NCBI GenBank assembly: GCA_037176885.1
Contig: JAWWNJ010000066.1
Span: 186,001 to 250,000 of the forward strand
Source: Favolaschia claudopus
Taxonomy: Eukaryota; Basidiomycota; Agaricomycetes; Agaricales; Mycenaceae
Direction: 5' to 3'
Length of the DNA: 64,000 bases
The notes under the pieces are model-generated. The model ran no database searches. It was not told where the DNA came from and saw nothing but the letters and a program-made list of their open reading frames with translations. Shown one piece after another: positions 34,171 to 47,811 of the stretch (positions are counted from its first letter, which is position 1; every line of letters begins with the position of its first letter). The translations under genes and the position numbers were made by a program.

Positions 34171-37058
34171 ATGCGCCCGCCAAGTGTCATTTCTATGCTG
34201 TTAGCTCTCTTTTGTGTTCTGGTTCTCCCGCGAACTGTTTCTTCATCCACGGTCACACTGGTCGCTCCCATAGACGAGCAACTCCCCGGCATTGCCCGTA
34301 TAGGTCAGTATAATCGTTTCCCGACTGTTTAAATCTCTTTAATATCCTGTATCAAGGTCAACCCTACACCTGGTCATTCTCTTCATCAACCTTCACATCT
34401 ACCACTGGCGATATCGACTATCGTGTTTCCTCTCTGCCCTCTTGGCTTTCCTTCGATCCCGCCACGAGAACGTTCCACGGCAACCCCGCTGCAAAGGATG
34501 AAGGGAATCCAAGCATTACAATAACAGCGCATGACTCATCGTCGTCTGTCTCCTCATCATTCACTCTTTGTGTTACTCCATATCCAGCCCCAACCGTGCA
34601 CACACCCTTAGGCGACCAATTCTACACGGCAAACCCTTCGCTGTCTTCTGTCTTTATTCTGTCTCCTGGCTCTGCTCTGAAGACTCCTAATCCCGCCTTG
34701 CGAATTCCGCCTGGGTGGTCTTTTAGCATTGGTTTCCAACCCGACACCTTCGTCGCGGACAATAACTTGTACTACAGCGTTTTACAAGCTAACGGATCCG
34801 TGCCGCCTGACTGGATGGAATACAACCCTAGGAGTCTTACTCTTAACGGCGTTGTCCCAAATGACGACAGTCTCTCTATCCCGAGCGTCCTCTCAATGAA
34901 TCTACACGGGTCTGACCAAGAGGGCTACTCAGCTCAGACCCTTCCGTTCAACATCGTTATTGCGGCGCACGAGCTTAGCCAGTCTGAGGCGCTGCCTACG
35001 ATGAACGTTACGCAGGGAACACCTTTCAATCTGAGCCTCTCGTCTCCGGATGATTTTGCTGGTGTACGCGTCGATGGACAGCCCGTGGCTCTCGCCAATA
35101 TCACCACCCTCCTCGTCGACACCTCTCAGTGCGAGTGGCTCGTATATGACAACACAAGCCGAATACTATCTGGAACCCCTCCTAGCGATCTAGGGACCCG
35201 GTGTTGGCTTCCAACCACTCTTGGATCGTCATTCAATCAATTGCTGCAAACGAACATGACCGTCGCCGTTGTGGAGTCTTACTTTACTAGCCCCTCTTGC
35301 CCGACGCAGACAATTCAAGACGACCGAAAAGTCAATTTCAGTCTCCAGTCATATGTCAACTCAGCCAAGGATCCCGGCGATGAAGTTACCTTGTCAGCTG
35401 CTTTTAGCTCCCCTGACAGCCTCGATTTTTTGTCGTTCGATTCCGCGTCCGCGACTCTATCTGGAACCGTACCCGAGACGTTCTCCGCGTCCCGTATCGA
35501 CGTCACCTTCACCGCTTATCGTCGCTTGTTCCACTCAACATCTCATACCACTCTCACCCTCTCGATACCGTCGGCCGCCCAAAGCACCAGAAAAGGTCCC
35601 GTTAATCTGTCTGCTGCAACCCACAAAAAACTGGTGCTTGCTCTGGGCGTTATATTCGGTGTGATTGGAATTGTGTGCGTTCTCGGTACCTCCCTTGCGC
35701 TCTTTCGTCGTTGTGCGAGAGTGGAAGACACCGCCCAGGTCGACCACTCAGCTTGGTCGGACAGTGACCGCAAATGGTATGGTGTTGTTGATGAGGAGAA
35801 AGGGTACAAATCCAGCATGCCGCGATCCGCCATCGACCTTTCGAATTCATATTCTCCTGAAGCCGAACCAGCAACACCGCTTCGTACGGCTCCGGACTAT
35901 GGTGGCCTTGGTCTTGGCCTCCGTCGTGTTGTTGAGCGTAGTGGGTCGGACCCCCTCTCGAACGTCAATCCCAATAGTAATCAAAGTCCTGGTGTCATGC
36001 GCAAAGCCGAATTCCTGACGCGGATCCGCCAAACCGTCCGGAATGTGAGCGAGAAGTATGGGAGTCGTCGACAGGCCTCTGCAACGCGCCCTATCATTGG
36101 CAAGCCAATCCCGGTGGTACCGGACGGTCTCCCTTTTGACTCTCGCAGCTCCCCGTCCAATCCCTTCGACGACGCCAACCAGGTCAGGAGTTCTCCAGGA
36201 AGCATCATCATCCTCGACTCTCCTTCCACGTCAACTGGCGAACACTCGATTCCTCGGCGGAGGGCCGACTTCGCTCCTCCTAGGGCTCCTGCTTCCGTTC
36301 ACTTCCAGGACCGGCTGCCTAGGGAGCTTTCCTCTGGCTCGCTGTCGTCCAATGAGGAAGCCATTGTACATGTCGCATCAAAAGCCACAAGTATCCGGAG
36401 TGGAATGTCACATCACCAGTCAGCCAAATCCATCGCACCGCAGCCTCGCCTGGTTCCTTTTACGAGCGCTGCTCGTGTTCCAATCCCTCGCGTTCCCTCC
36501 CTTTCAGCAGACGCCTCTCTAGGTAGCTCAGCACGTCGGGTGACAAGCCAACGGGCCGTGGTTTTGAAGGATGAATCTGACGACGGTATGGACAGTAGCC
36601 CGACTGCCGACGACCTCAGCATGGGTATCCATTACGTGCGCACGTTAGGCGTTGAACATGCGGATGTTGACCCTGATCCGTCGACTTTCACGGTGTCCAC
36701 CCATGTCCGTTCCTCTTTCTCCTCGCTGGAATCTTCGCACCATGGACACGCCGCCGCCAGTATCATGCGTACTCTGGTTAGGACTGGCGAATCATTCAAA
36801 TTCCGTGTGCCTGTTTCTGTTCACTCCGCTGCGTCGTATCAAAAAGCGAGGCGACTCGAAGCAAAACTCATGTCGGGCAAGCCACTACCAAGGTTTCTCC
36901 ACGCCGATTTGAATGGGGCCAAGCGTGGTAGTGCGGTCGAGTTTTATGGTGCCCCAGGAGCTCGGGATCTAGGCGAGTTCAGTGTCGGGATTTATACCGT
37001 TGATGATGGCGCTTGTGTCGGGCGGGTTGTTGTCGAGGTAGTGGCGGCGAGTCGCTGA
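34171..37058 (+). CDS. AXL2: Axl2-like cadherin-fold plasma-membrane protein
   Basis: Two exons, 34171-34303 and 34357-37058, with a 53-nt intron; 944 aa. A signal peptide (SVISMLLALFCVLVLPRTVS) is followed by cadherin-like (dystroglycan-type) modules: GQPYTWSFSSS...LPSWLSFDPATRTFHGNP, PPDWMEYNPRSLTLNGVVP and LDFLSFDSASATLSGTVP each show the D-P/S-x-(T/S)-x-T-(F/L)-x-G pattern. A single membrane helix (LVLALGVIFGVIGIVCVLG) sits around residue 480. The cytoplasmic tail is long, Ser/Arg/Pro-rich and probably phosphorylated. This is the architecture of yeast Axl2, an axial-budding landmark that works with septins and Cdc42. The role in a filamentous fungus is inferred. Confidence 0.85.
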
Positions 37059-37227
37059 TTTTAGACGTTTTGCTTTTCTCTCTCTCTTGTATTACTGTAT
37101 TACCAGCCTTGATCATGTAGCACATCCTAGTGTAGCACATACTATCTTCGCATCATGTAGCACATATACTATTGTACATTACTATACCCTACTTAGATTC
37201 CCAGACTAGATTGAATGACAAGCACGT

Positions 37228-38585
37228 CTAATTGTCTCTTTCGACTTCGACCGCCTTCAGTGCGGCATACAAGCCATGCTGTTCTCCGAGGCCGTATGTC
37301 AGAGTTCTTCTCTCGAATATCTCAGGTCCACCGGACCGTTCTTCATCCAACTGAAGCTGCAGAGAGACCGTGGTTCAGGCATGATTATGTCTCCGTCAAC
37401 GCTGACACTCACCAATGATATGACGTCGTCGAGGAGGTGTGCTTGGCCCACACGCATTCCTAACCCAGCTTCGTAATTCACGTTAACGATATGGACGTGG
37501 AAATGGTCTGTTGGTCAATTTGAATTTGAATGACATGGAAGAGGGAAAGAAGATGTCGGTTCTGTTTCCAGCTTACAGTAACTCGGCTGATAATGTATAT
37601 ACATCCTCAATCCGCCGCGAGGTATATCCCATCGGTCGTGTGCGAGGAGAGATGCTGCGCGTCGGATGGATTGGAGGAGTGGTATATGCTTCACTCGGAG
37701 ATCGCGAATGCTGCGTATGCTTTCGTCTCGAACGATTGCAATGAGGTAGAGACTTGAGACGGTATGTAGGTCCCACTTCATATCAGGCAGAATGATGAAT
37801 TCATGAGACGAAAATAGGATTTTTGATTGTTCTTTGAGGCCTTGTAGGATCTCTATTACCCTGGTAGAAAAGATCTCTCTTAGTCTGCGATCGCTACTGT
37901 TCAGAATGAATTCACCATCTTGTTCTCTCTGGAGGAAAATCGGATATGAAAGGCTCGACAATCTGGCGGTATATTTCGGGAGTCTCCCGAACGATGATGG
38001 AGTTTTGCTGCGAGTACTGTATCATAGGGATTAAAGCTGCACCGCCGTGCGTCCAGTCACAGCCCTACCTTTCGGATGTGAACTTCGGTCGCAGGGCAAA
38101 TAATGTTGATTTTAACATCGCCCTGAGGTTGTTTTTCTCTGGAGGAGGTCTCGGAAATCCAACCCGCCAACCACATGTACTGAATTCTAGTCATTTCTTC
38201 TGCGAAGACCGAGGACCATGAGCTCACTATATCTGTATGTTCCATGCATTTTGTATGGCTCAGAAAGCCGCCGCCAGGAGAACCAGGAAAAATTTGTCGA
38301 GAAATGTCAATAGGGACAGCTGTTTTTTCAATCCGCAGGATCGCTGGGAGGGTTTTCGTGTCCAACTGTTGTTGGCTTGAGGGGTTGAGGAAAGAATCAG
38401 GAAACGAGCCGAGGATTGTCAATCGGCACTTTTCAGGTTCTATAGCGCCATGGCTAGCTGAGTTGGACGATGCTTGATTGAAAATCGCAATACGGCCTGC
38501 CTTCGAGTAGGATTCTCTCAAACACGAAGCCCTGGAGTTTCAGTTCAAAGAGCCTATCTTCGTCGCTGACGATAGCTTTATTCAT
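37228..38585 (-). CDS. DCS1: scavenger mRNA-decapping enzyme DcpS
   Basis: HIT-family pyrophosphatase that hydrolyses m7G cap dinucleotides left after 3'-5' mRNA decay. The start at 38585 gives MNKAIVSDEDRLFELKLQGF followed by FVFERILLE, the N-terminal swapped domain. Next come AILRIEKTAVPIDISRQIF, FIILPDMKWD, LYLIAIVRDESIRSIRDL and RGGLRMYIHYQPSY. After an intron, DHFHVHIVNVNYEAG provides the histidine-triad H-x-H-x-H. The last intron joins AHLLDDVISL to LQLDEERSGGPEIFERRTL, then TYGLGEQHGLY, with a TAG at 37228. All key residues appear intact. It converges on AXL2 with only 169 bp between stop codons. Confidence 0.92.
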
Positions 38586-38941
38586 GACCAAAGGTCGACA
38601 AGAGGGGAAGGAAGAGAGGAGGCAGAGATGAGCGCTCAGTGAGCGCCCATGTGATCGCGGATCTCCTTCCTCCCTCTCCCCTTCTCCGCGTCGACAGGAC
38701 GGATATATAGCAGGATAGAGTTGAAGAACAACTCCATAATTCTCGCAGAACACGCTCAATATACGCCGCGACTGTCATGATAATTGAATTTGGCCATCGT
38801 CCGTGCTCATTCAAATTGAGTCGCAAACAGAGTGGGTATGAGAAGTGTTCATTGTAAACCTTGATGGGAGCAGAGAAAGTACAGTAAGTAGAAGAATGGT
38901 ACATTGAAAGCACGTCGAGAGCGCGAATACGGTCGAGACCG
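38586..38941. other. intergenic region between LC8 and DcpS
   Basis: About 356 bases; both flanking genes are on the minus strand, so this holds the LC8 3' UTR and the DcpS promoter. No further element is recognised. Confidence 0.5.
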
Positions 38942-39315
38942 TCATGATTTCCAGATCAAAATTGCAAGAGAGCCAACGTAGAAGTAAATGAAGTGTTTCG
39001 TCTCTTGTGGTAGTTCAGATAAGTCTTTCCGCGAGCCCAAAAACACGCACCGTGGGTCACATAGCTTCCAAAGTTCTTCCCGACGACGACGTGCCATGTA
39101 GGACCGTGCCGTCTATCGAACTCCTTTTTAATCTGCGCGGCAATGTCCTTCTCGATGTTGTACTTCTCGAGAGCGGCGGAAGCGATGTCGACGCTTTCCT
39201 GCTGCATCTCGTCGCTCATGTCGACGTTCTTTATGATAGCTTTGGGGCCCGCGGCACCGTCTCGAGGGCCAGAACCGGTGTCGGTCGAGGTGGAAGTCGC
39301 GTCCTTTTCAGCCAT
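38942..39315 (-). CDS. DYN2: dynein light chain LC8
   Basis: Two exons, 39051-39315 and 38942-39003, with a 47-nt intron; 108 aa. LC8 is a dimeric hub that binds short linear motifs in dynein intermediate chain and many other proteins. The sequence carries [40 protein letters not shown] and [18 protein letters not shown], and ends [16 protein letters not shown], almost the textbook LC8 core. A 25-residue Ser/Thr/Gly-rich extension precedes the core. The splice restores [10 protein letters not shown]. Confidence 0.96.
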
Positions 39316-40367
39316 GATAGGACGATGGATGGGGGATCTGAAAGGAGTTCAACAGAGGCAATGAGCTCAGGGAAGGGAAGAACGCACAGATCTGGTGCTC
39401 GGGATGGGAGATGTTGAGTGGTGAGTTCGGGAGGGAACTGGCTGGGCACGTGCACCCCAACACTCTTGTTCCCGACCATTTATTCGCTGCGCCACGCCTT
39501 TCGTGTTCTGCCTTCCAGCCCGCATCCCTGCTGCACTCTGTCTTCCTTCGTCGCCACGACATCCTCTCGTGTATACCGTCTGTAACTCTGTCCAGCTTGG
39601 TTCTTATCTTCTCTTTGGCGACTCTTGCGTTAGGCAATATCCCTGTCTTCCTTGAGGCTCCCATGAGTACGGGTACGCAATCAACTAACTTAAAGGTTCA
39701 TCCGATCTGGATAGTTTTGAGCTTGTGTGCTTGCGATTTCAGTTGTAAATCTCCTCCCTGCTTTATTTAGCATCGACATTGTCCGTGTTCCTCTCAGAAT
39801 GACCACCCCGCTCCAATCCAGCTGCGCCCCTTCCATACTGCCTCATGACCATCTCCCTTGACTTCAATACACTGGCACACCAATGAAGGCAAACTTGAAG
39901 TGTTCATTTCGGTCAAGTATCTGGTAAGTACTTGGTGACTAGCAATGTCTAAGTATAATTGTCACCACAGTCGACTTCGATCGGTTACTCTGTCGACCCG
40001 GAGCCGCTGTGGCTCTTTGCTTCTGGCAAAATCTACTAGGCCGCTCAAACTCCGCCGTGCTCTACTCGGTGTATTTCGCTCTTTATACACTGCACTTCAG
40101 GAGATGCATATATGTAGTTTGGTTGTTGCGTAGCATTTTTCCAGAAAATATATTCGCTCAAATCAACGTGGCTCTTGAATTCTTTGTGAATCCACTGAAA
40201 GCCCGTCGACCACGAAAGGTTACGCAAAGTGAATGACGCGTCCGAATAATGACGTGCCGTAACTGGCAGCTCAATTCTTTGGGGAAAAATTTGTCCCCAC
40301 TTGACTTCCTCTTCTCCTTCACTGTTCACGTCGGTTGTAGCGTTTTTTCGCGCTCATTCCCCGTACA
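39316..40367. other. intergenic region, probable ACC1 promoter
   Basis: Just over 1 kb between LC8 and acetyl-CoA carboxylase, both transcribed outward. A plus-strand open frame at 39411-39770 and shorter ones near 40009-40236 lack domains and codon-level signs of coding. This long divergent spacer is the likely site for regulatory elements of ACC1, but I recognise none with confidence. Confidence 0.5.
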
Positions 40368-43300
40368 ATGTCGGGCTACGACCATTCAAAAGTTCAACAC
40401 TTCATAGGCGCGTCAATTCCAGTCGGCTAAAGTTTCATCTCGAATTGATCTTGTTCATACAGGTGGAAATTCTTTAGACAAGGCCTCGTCTGGCAACGTA
40501 CAGGCTTTTGTGAAAGCTAATGGCGGCCACACTGTCATAACGAAGGTATGTTGACCGCTCACGCGGTCCTGCATCCTTCTTACGCCATATCCAGGTTCTC
40601 ATTGCCAACAACGGTATGTAAAGTTTCCAGGACAAGAATTCACGTTCGAACATCCCCTCCAGGTATTGCTGCGGTCAAAGAGATTAGATCCATCCGTCAA
40701 TGGAGCTACGAAACATTCGGACACGAGCGCGAGGTCGAGTTCACCGTCATGGCCACGCCAGAGGACCTCAAAGTCAATGCCGAGTACATCCGCATGGCGG
40801 ACCGATACATCGAGGTACCCGGAGGCTCGAATAACAACAACTACGCCAATGTCGATCTTATAGTCGACGTTGCTGAAAGAGCAGGCGTCCACGCCGTCTG
40901 GGCGGGCTGGGGTCACGCCTCCGAAAACCCTCGCTTGCCAGAGAGCTTGGCGGCTAGCAAAAACAAGATTGTATTCATTGGACCGCCTGGAAGCGCGATG
41001 CGAAGCTTAGGAGACAAAATCTCGAGCACAATCGTTGCTCAAAGCGCTAGTGTTCCAACCATGGCATGGTCAGGGACTGGCATCTCAGACACTACTCTCT
41101 CGGAAGCTGGCTATGTTATTGTGCCAGACCAGGCCTACCAAGATGCTTGCGTTACGAGCGTTGAACAAGGATTACAGAAGGCTGAGGAGATAGGATGGCC
41201 GGTGATGATTAAGGCGAGTGAAGGAGGAGGAGGAAAGGGCATTCGGAAGGTCGAAAAGGCAGAAGCGTTCAAGAACGCTTATCACGCTGTCGCAGGAGAG
41301 ATCCCTGGTATTACTTGAACATATACATCGACCCCGCCGCTCACATTTAAGCATTTAGGTTCCCCCATCTTCATCATGAAACTTGCTGGGCAAGCGCGTC
41401 ATTTGGAGGTCCAACTTCTCGCCGACCAATATGGCAACGCAATTTCTCTCTTCGGACGAGACTGCTCAGTTCAGCGTCGTCACCAAAAAATTATTGAAGA
41501 AGCGCCCGTCACTATTGCCAATGCCGACACTTTCGAGCAGATGGAACGTGCAGCTGTTCGCCTTGCGAAATTGGTTGGGTATGTTAGCGCTGGGACGGTC
41601 GAATGTGAGACTTCAATCCTTGTCCAAGATATGATCCTGACGCTTTTATAGATCTTTACAACCATGCTGAGGACGACTTCTATTTCCTGGAGCTCAATCC
41701 GCGTTTGCAAGTCGAACACCCGACAACAGAAATGGTGTCTGGCGTCAATCTTCCTGCTGCTCAGCTTCAAATCGCTATGGGTATCCCGCTTCATCGAATC
41801 AAAGACATCCGACAGCTGTATGGCGTCGCCCTCAATGCTTCTTCGGCAATCGATTTCGATTTGGTCAAACCAGATTCCAACTCCCTCCAGCGCAAACCGA
41901 GACCCAAAGGGCATGTCGTTGCCGTTCGTATCACCGCTGAGAATCCGGATGCTGGTTTCAAGCCGTCCTCGGGTTCTATTCAAGAACTCAATTTCCGCTC
42001 CAGCACGAACGTCTGGGGATACTTCTCTGTCGCTACCGCTGGTGGTCTTCACGAATTTGCCGACTCGCAGTTTGGCCATATTTTTGCATACGGCGAGGAT
42101 CGTGGCGAGAGTAGGAAAAACATGATTGTCGCTCTGAAGGAGCTCAGCATTCGTGGCGATTTCCGTCACACCGTCGAATATCTCATCAAGCTTCTGGAGC
42201 TGGAGGCGTTCAGAAATAACTCGATCACGACGGGATGGCTCGACTCGCTCATCAGCAACAAACTAACGGCGGAGCGCCCCGACGCCACTCTCGCCGTCGT
42301 TTGTGGTGCGGTCACGAAAGCCCACCTCGCTTCCGAGGCTTGCTGGTCCGAGTACAAGCAGATCCTCGACAAAGGCCAGGTTCCAGCACGGGACATCCTC
42401 AAGACCGTTTTTGGAGTTGATTTCATCTACGAGAACGTCCGCTATTCCTTCACCGCGGCGCGTTCCTCGTTACACGTTTGGACCTTATTCCTCAACGGAG
42501 GTCGTACCATGGTCGGCGCGCGTCCTCTAGCTGACGGCGGTCTACTGGTCTCGCTCGATGGAAGGAGTCATTCGATTTACTGGCGCGAGGAAGTCGGCGC
42601 TATGCGTCTCATGGTCGACGCCAAGACTTGCTTGATCGAGCAAGAGAACGACCCCACTCAGCTGCGTAGTCCAAGCCCCGGAAAACTCATTCGATACTTC
42701 CTCGACAGTGGAGATCACATCAACGCTGGAGAACAGTATGCTGAAATCGAGGTAAATTTTTGGCAGTGTGCAATTCTGTTCTATGCCACTCAACCTCGAT
42801 CTTAGGTGATGAAGATGTACATGCCTTTGGTCGCATCGGAAGATGGCACCCTTCAGCTGATTAAGCAGCCCGGCGTCAGTCTCGCGCCCGGCGATATCCT
42901 GGGTATTTTGACACTGGACGATCCCTCCCGAGTCAAACACGCGAAGCCTTTCGACGGTCTCCTTGCGCCGATGGGTGCACCAGGGGTCATTGGAAACAAG
43001 CCACACCAGCGCCTCTCTCGTTGCCTCAGCACCCTCGAAGACATCTTGGACGGTTTTGATAACCAGGCGGTCATGGCTTCAACATTCAAGGAGCTGATCG
43101 ACGTACTCCATGAACCTGATCTCCCTTACTCCGAAACTACCGCCATATTGTCTGCGCTATCCGGCCGCATGCCCGCAAAGCTAGAAGAGAGCATTCGGTC
43201 GGCTATGGACGCCGCCAAGTCCAAAGGACCTGCGCAGGAATTTCCTGCGGTCCGTATCAAGAAAGTGCTGGAGCACTATATCCAAGACCACATCCTTCCT

Positions 43301-46300
43301 CAGGACAGGACAATGTTCCGAACTCAACTCACGCCTATCTTTGACGTCCTGGAGAAATTCAGCGGTGGTTTGAAGGGTCATGAACAGGAGACAATCTCCA
43401 ACCTTTTGGATCGGTACGGCGCCACTGAAAAATTGTTCGGAGGCAGTATCGAGACGCGCATTCTGGCTCTCCGTGATCAACACAAGGACGACTTGGACAA
43501 GGTCGTTGGGCTCGTCTTGAGTCATATTAAAGCTCAAAGCAAAGCCAAACTGATTCTCGCTATCCTCGACTACGTCAAGACCAGCGGTCTCAATGTTTCT
43601 CATGCGGAGAGTCGCTTGTACAAAGTGATGCAAAACCTCGCTGCGCTCGAATCCAAGTGTGTTATTTCTGATTAACTCATAGCAATAGCTGAACAATCTT
43701 CAGATCGTCGACGAACGTATCATTGAAAGCCCGCGAAGTGTTGATTTTGGGACAGATGCCGTCCTTCGAAGAACGACTCGTCCAGATGGAGTCCATTTTC
43801 AAGGCTGCGGTTTCGAACACACACTACGGAGAACAAGGCCACGGACCCCGGTAATTTTCACGCCCTTGTTGCTCAATTGTCTCTTTACATTCCATGCAGA
43901 ACCCCGGCTCCTGAAGTTTTGAAGGAACTGAGTGATTCGCGGTATACTGTTTACGATGTGCTCCCCTCTTTTTTCGATCACGAAGATGCTCTTGTGTCCC
44001 TGGGTACGGAACACATATTCGCTCCTCTATCGTCCTCACTGAACTGTTGTAGCGGCATTCGAGGTCTATATTCGTCGTGCATATCGGGTGTACACCCTTC
44101 TATCCATTGACTACGAAGAAGGAGATGCGTTAGATGACGGGGAGCTTCCCAACGTGGTCAACTGGCGCTTCAGTTTGGGTCAATCGCACTCTCCCCCGTC
44201 CACGCCTCGACTTGGAGTGTGAGTGTTGTTAGCTTAACCTTTGTTCTCCCATTGATCACTTTACAGTGAGCCAAAGAGATCAGGTTCCGTCAGCGATCTT
44301 TCATATCTAATCAACCGGCATCAATCACAGCCTGTTCGGACCGGTGCCATCGCGTCATTCCCGACTTTTGCCGCGATGGCTCGTGGCTTTAGCAAAGTCG
44401 CCGCCACCTTGCCCGCTTTTGATCCCGCGGAACACCGTCGACGCTATGGGAGCAGTATTCAGCCCCCTAATGTCATGAATGTTGCTTTACGCATCTTCAA
44501 TGACTCCGACGACATGTCGCAAGATGCTTGGTCGGCGAAGCTAATCGGCTTCACGAATGAGCAAAATGAAACCCTTGCTCGGCGTGGCGTCCGTCGTATT
44601 TCGTTCCTCATATGCCGCCGCGGTCAATATCCAGTCTACTTCACTCTGCGTTCTTCGGAGGGCAAGTGGGCTGAAGAGCAGGCACTGCGAAACATCGAAC
44701 CAGCCCTGGCTTTCCAGCTCGAATTGAGTCGGCTTTCGAAATACAATCTCAAGCCGGTTTTCGTGGAGTCGAAGCAGATTCACATCTATCATGCTGTTTC
44801 CCGAGAAAACCAACTCGACAGTCGCTTCTTCGTTCGCGCTCTTGTCCGTCCTGGTCGTCTTCGTGGCTCGATGAGTACCGCCGAGTACCTGATTTCGGAG
44901 ACCGATCGTCTTGTCACCAGCGTCCTCGACGCATTGGAAGTTGTGACCGCAGAGCACCGAAATGCGGACTGCAACCACATTTTCCTCAACTTTGTTTACA
45001 CCCTCGCTGTCACATACGAAGATGTCCTTGCTGCCATCTCTGGCTTTATCGAAAGACATGGCAAGCGGCTATGGCGACTCCACGTAACCGGATCTGAAAT
45101 CAGAATTGCCCTCGAAGACAACGAAGGAAATGTGACACCCATACGATGCACCATCGACAACGTTTCCGGGTTCATAGTCAACTACCACGGATACCAAGAA
45201 ATCACCACCGAAAAGGGTACCATCCTCAAGTCCATCGGCGACAAGGGTCCCCTGCATCTGGAACCGGCTCATTATCCCTATCCAACCAAGGAGTCGCTGC
45301 AGCCTAAGCGCTATCAGGCTCATCTTATCGGCACTACATATGTCTATGACTTCCCCGACCTCTTTTCGAAGGCGCTAAACAACGTCTGGGCCAATGCTCG
45401 CCTCACCGACCCTTCCCTTGTCACACCGAAGACTTTCCTCACGTCGAAAGAACTCGTCTTGGACGAACATGATCAGCTTGTCGAGGTAGACAGAGCACCT
45501 GGAAACAACACTTTTGGGATGGTCGCTTGGGTATTCACGCTCTACACTCCGGAATATCCCCTCGGACGGAAAGTGGTGGTGGTGGCCAACGATATCACTT
45601 TCAAAATCGGCTCCTTCGGTCCTACGGAGGATCAATTCTTCTACCTTGTCACCCAGTATGCGCGTAATCTCGGGTTACCCCGCATCTACCTGTCCGCCAA
45701 CTCAGGGGCTCGCATTGGCTTAGCGGAGGAAGCCTTGCCTCTCTTTTCCGCTGCTTGGAATGACCCTGAGCAACCAGAAAAGGGTATCAAATATCTTTAT
45801 CTTTCTCGGGAAGATTTCCTCAAGCTCGAGGAGAAGGGCGATTCCGTCCGCACGGTAGAAATTGAGGAGGACGGAGAACGGCGGCATAAGATCACGGATG
45901 TTATCGGTCTGCAGGATGGTCTCGGTGTAGAATCCCTCAAAGGTTCTGGACTGATTGCGGGGGAAACTTCTCGAGCTTACGACGACATCTTCACCATCAC
46001 GCTTGTGACTGCGCGCTCGGTAGGGATCGGTGCTTACCTCGTCCGTCTTGGCGAGCGAGCAGTACAAGTGGAAGGACAGCCCATCATCCTGACTGGTGCA
46101 CCTGCTCTCAACAAGGTTCTTGGGCGTGAGGTGTATACATCCAACCTTCAGCTCGGTGGCACACAAATCATGTTCAAGAATGGTGTCTCCCATCTGACTG
46201 CAAGCAGCGATCTTGAAGGCGCGACGCATATCATGGAGTGGATTTCTTATGTTCCCGACGTCAAGAACGGTCCTTTACCTGTTCGCGAGACTGTGGATAC

Positions 46301-47610
46301 TTGGGATCGTGACATCGACTACACCCCTCCGAAAGGAGCGTACGACCCTCGATGGTTCATCGAAGGTAAAATGGAAGACAATTCCACGTGGCTCAGCGGT
46401 TTCTTCGATAAGGGTTCCTTCCAGGAAACCCTCAGCGGTTGGGCACAGACCGTTGTCGTAGGCAGAGCCCGCCTTGGTGGCATACCGATGGGTGTCATTG
46501 CCGTCGAAACACGAACGATTGAGCGTGTTGTTCCAGCAGATCCCGCCAATCCTGCCTCATTCGAACAGCGCATCATGGAAGCCGGTCAAGTCTGGTATCC
46601 CAATTCCGCCTACAAGACTGCGCAGGCCATCTTCGACTTCAACAGGGAAGGGCTTCCTTTGATCATCTTCGCGAACTGGCGAGGCTTTTCGGGCGGTCAA
46701 CAAGACATGTACGACGAAGTCCTCAAGCAAGGCTCCAAAATTGTTGACGGCCTGTCGAGCTACAAGCAACCTGTTTTCGTCTATATTGTTCCTAACGGCG
46801 AGCTTCGTGGTGGCGCTTGGGTCGTACTTGACCCTTCGATTAACATGGAGCAGATGGAAATGTATGCGGATGTCGACGCTCGTGCTGGTGTGCTTGAGCC
46901 GGAAGGCATCGTCGAAATCAAAATGCGACGCGACAAGCTGGTCAAACTGATGGAACGGCTCGACTCCACCTACGCGTCCTTGAAGCGGGATAGCAACGAT
47001 ACGTCTAAGACTCCGGATGAGCGCGCTGCCGCTTCCTCAGCGTTGGCGAGCCGCGAAACATCCTTGCAGCCCACTTACCAGCAGATAGCTCTTCATTACG
47101 CAGATCTTCACGAGTGAGTCCTGGCCGCACGTCGAGTTCTTCATTGTACTGATGTGTCGCAGTCGCACAGGGCGGATGGAAGCGAAAGGCTGCGCGAAGC
47201 CCGCCGTCTGGAAGGATGCTCGTCGATACTTCTATTGGGCTGTACGTTCGCGGGTGGCTCGTTCCGCCGCCCTCGCAGACATTGCCGAAGCTAGTCCCGG
47301 GACCAGTTTCGAGTATCGATCGCGTTTACTCAACTCGATTGCTGGCATCGACTCTTCGACCATCCCACGAACTGCGGCAGACAAACTTGAGAAGTTGGAC
47401 TTGTCGCAGACGCTGACTCAGTTGCGGACTGAGCACTTGATGCGAGACTTGCTCAACCTCACCAAAGAAGACCGGAAGGCTGCGATGGAAGGTCTTCTCA
47501 AATTCGCTGACAATTTGTCTGACGAGGAGAGAGCGTCGTTGATGACAGTCCTCTCAAGCGCCGCTCGTCCCCCAGGTCAGTCGCTAGTCATTCATCCCCC
47601 GGGATATTGA
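40368..47610 (+). CDS. ACC1: acetyl-CoA carboxylase (multidomain)
   Basis: Makes malonyl-CoA, the committed step of fatty-acid synthesis, in the cytosol. Order: biotin carboxylase ([69 protein letters not shown]), biotin carrier with EVMKMYMPL (biotinyl Lys codon 42812-42814), central domain, then carboxyltransferase ([60 protein letters not shown]). About 2,200 aa in total, with introns clustered in the first third. The first intron (40408-40462) begins with GC: splicing gives [12 protein letters not shown], the conserved N terminus, while the nearest GT breaks the frame. The last exon may splice once more after RPP near 47575, moving the stop to about 47660. Confidence 0.95.
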
Positions 47611-47811
47611 AGCTGATTTGTCGCGACAGCGCCCCCATCTTACGTTCATTCATCCGCATGATTCGCTGCTTTGCTTACAAGTTAACATCAAGTCTGTATC
47701 AATATTTTGGAACCTGCTTTCACAACGTCGCATAATTTTTGAGCTCGCTACATAGAACGATTCTTGAACGCATTTGTACAGTTATGTCATACAATAGATG
47801 TCTTTCCACCT

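Noticed and set aside
39411..39770. 119-codon plus-strand open frame upstream of ACC1
   Set aside because: No domain or continuation; it overlaps the LC8 promoter and looks like chance.
39878..39900. Possible further tRNA-Gly fragment (ACACCAATGAAGG)
   Set aside because: Only about ten bases match and the A-box is broken; likely chance.
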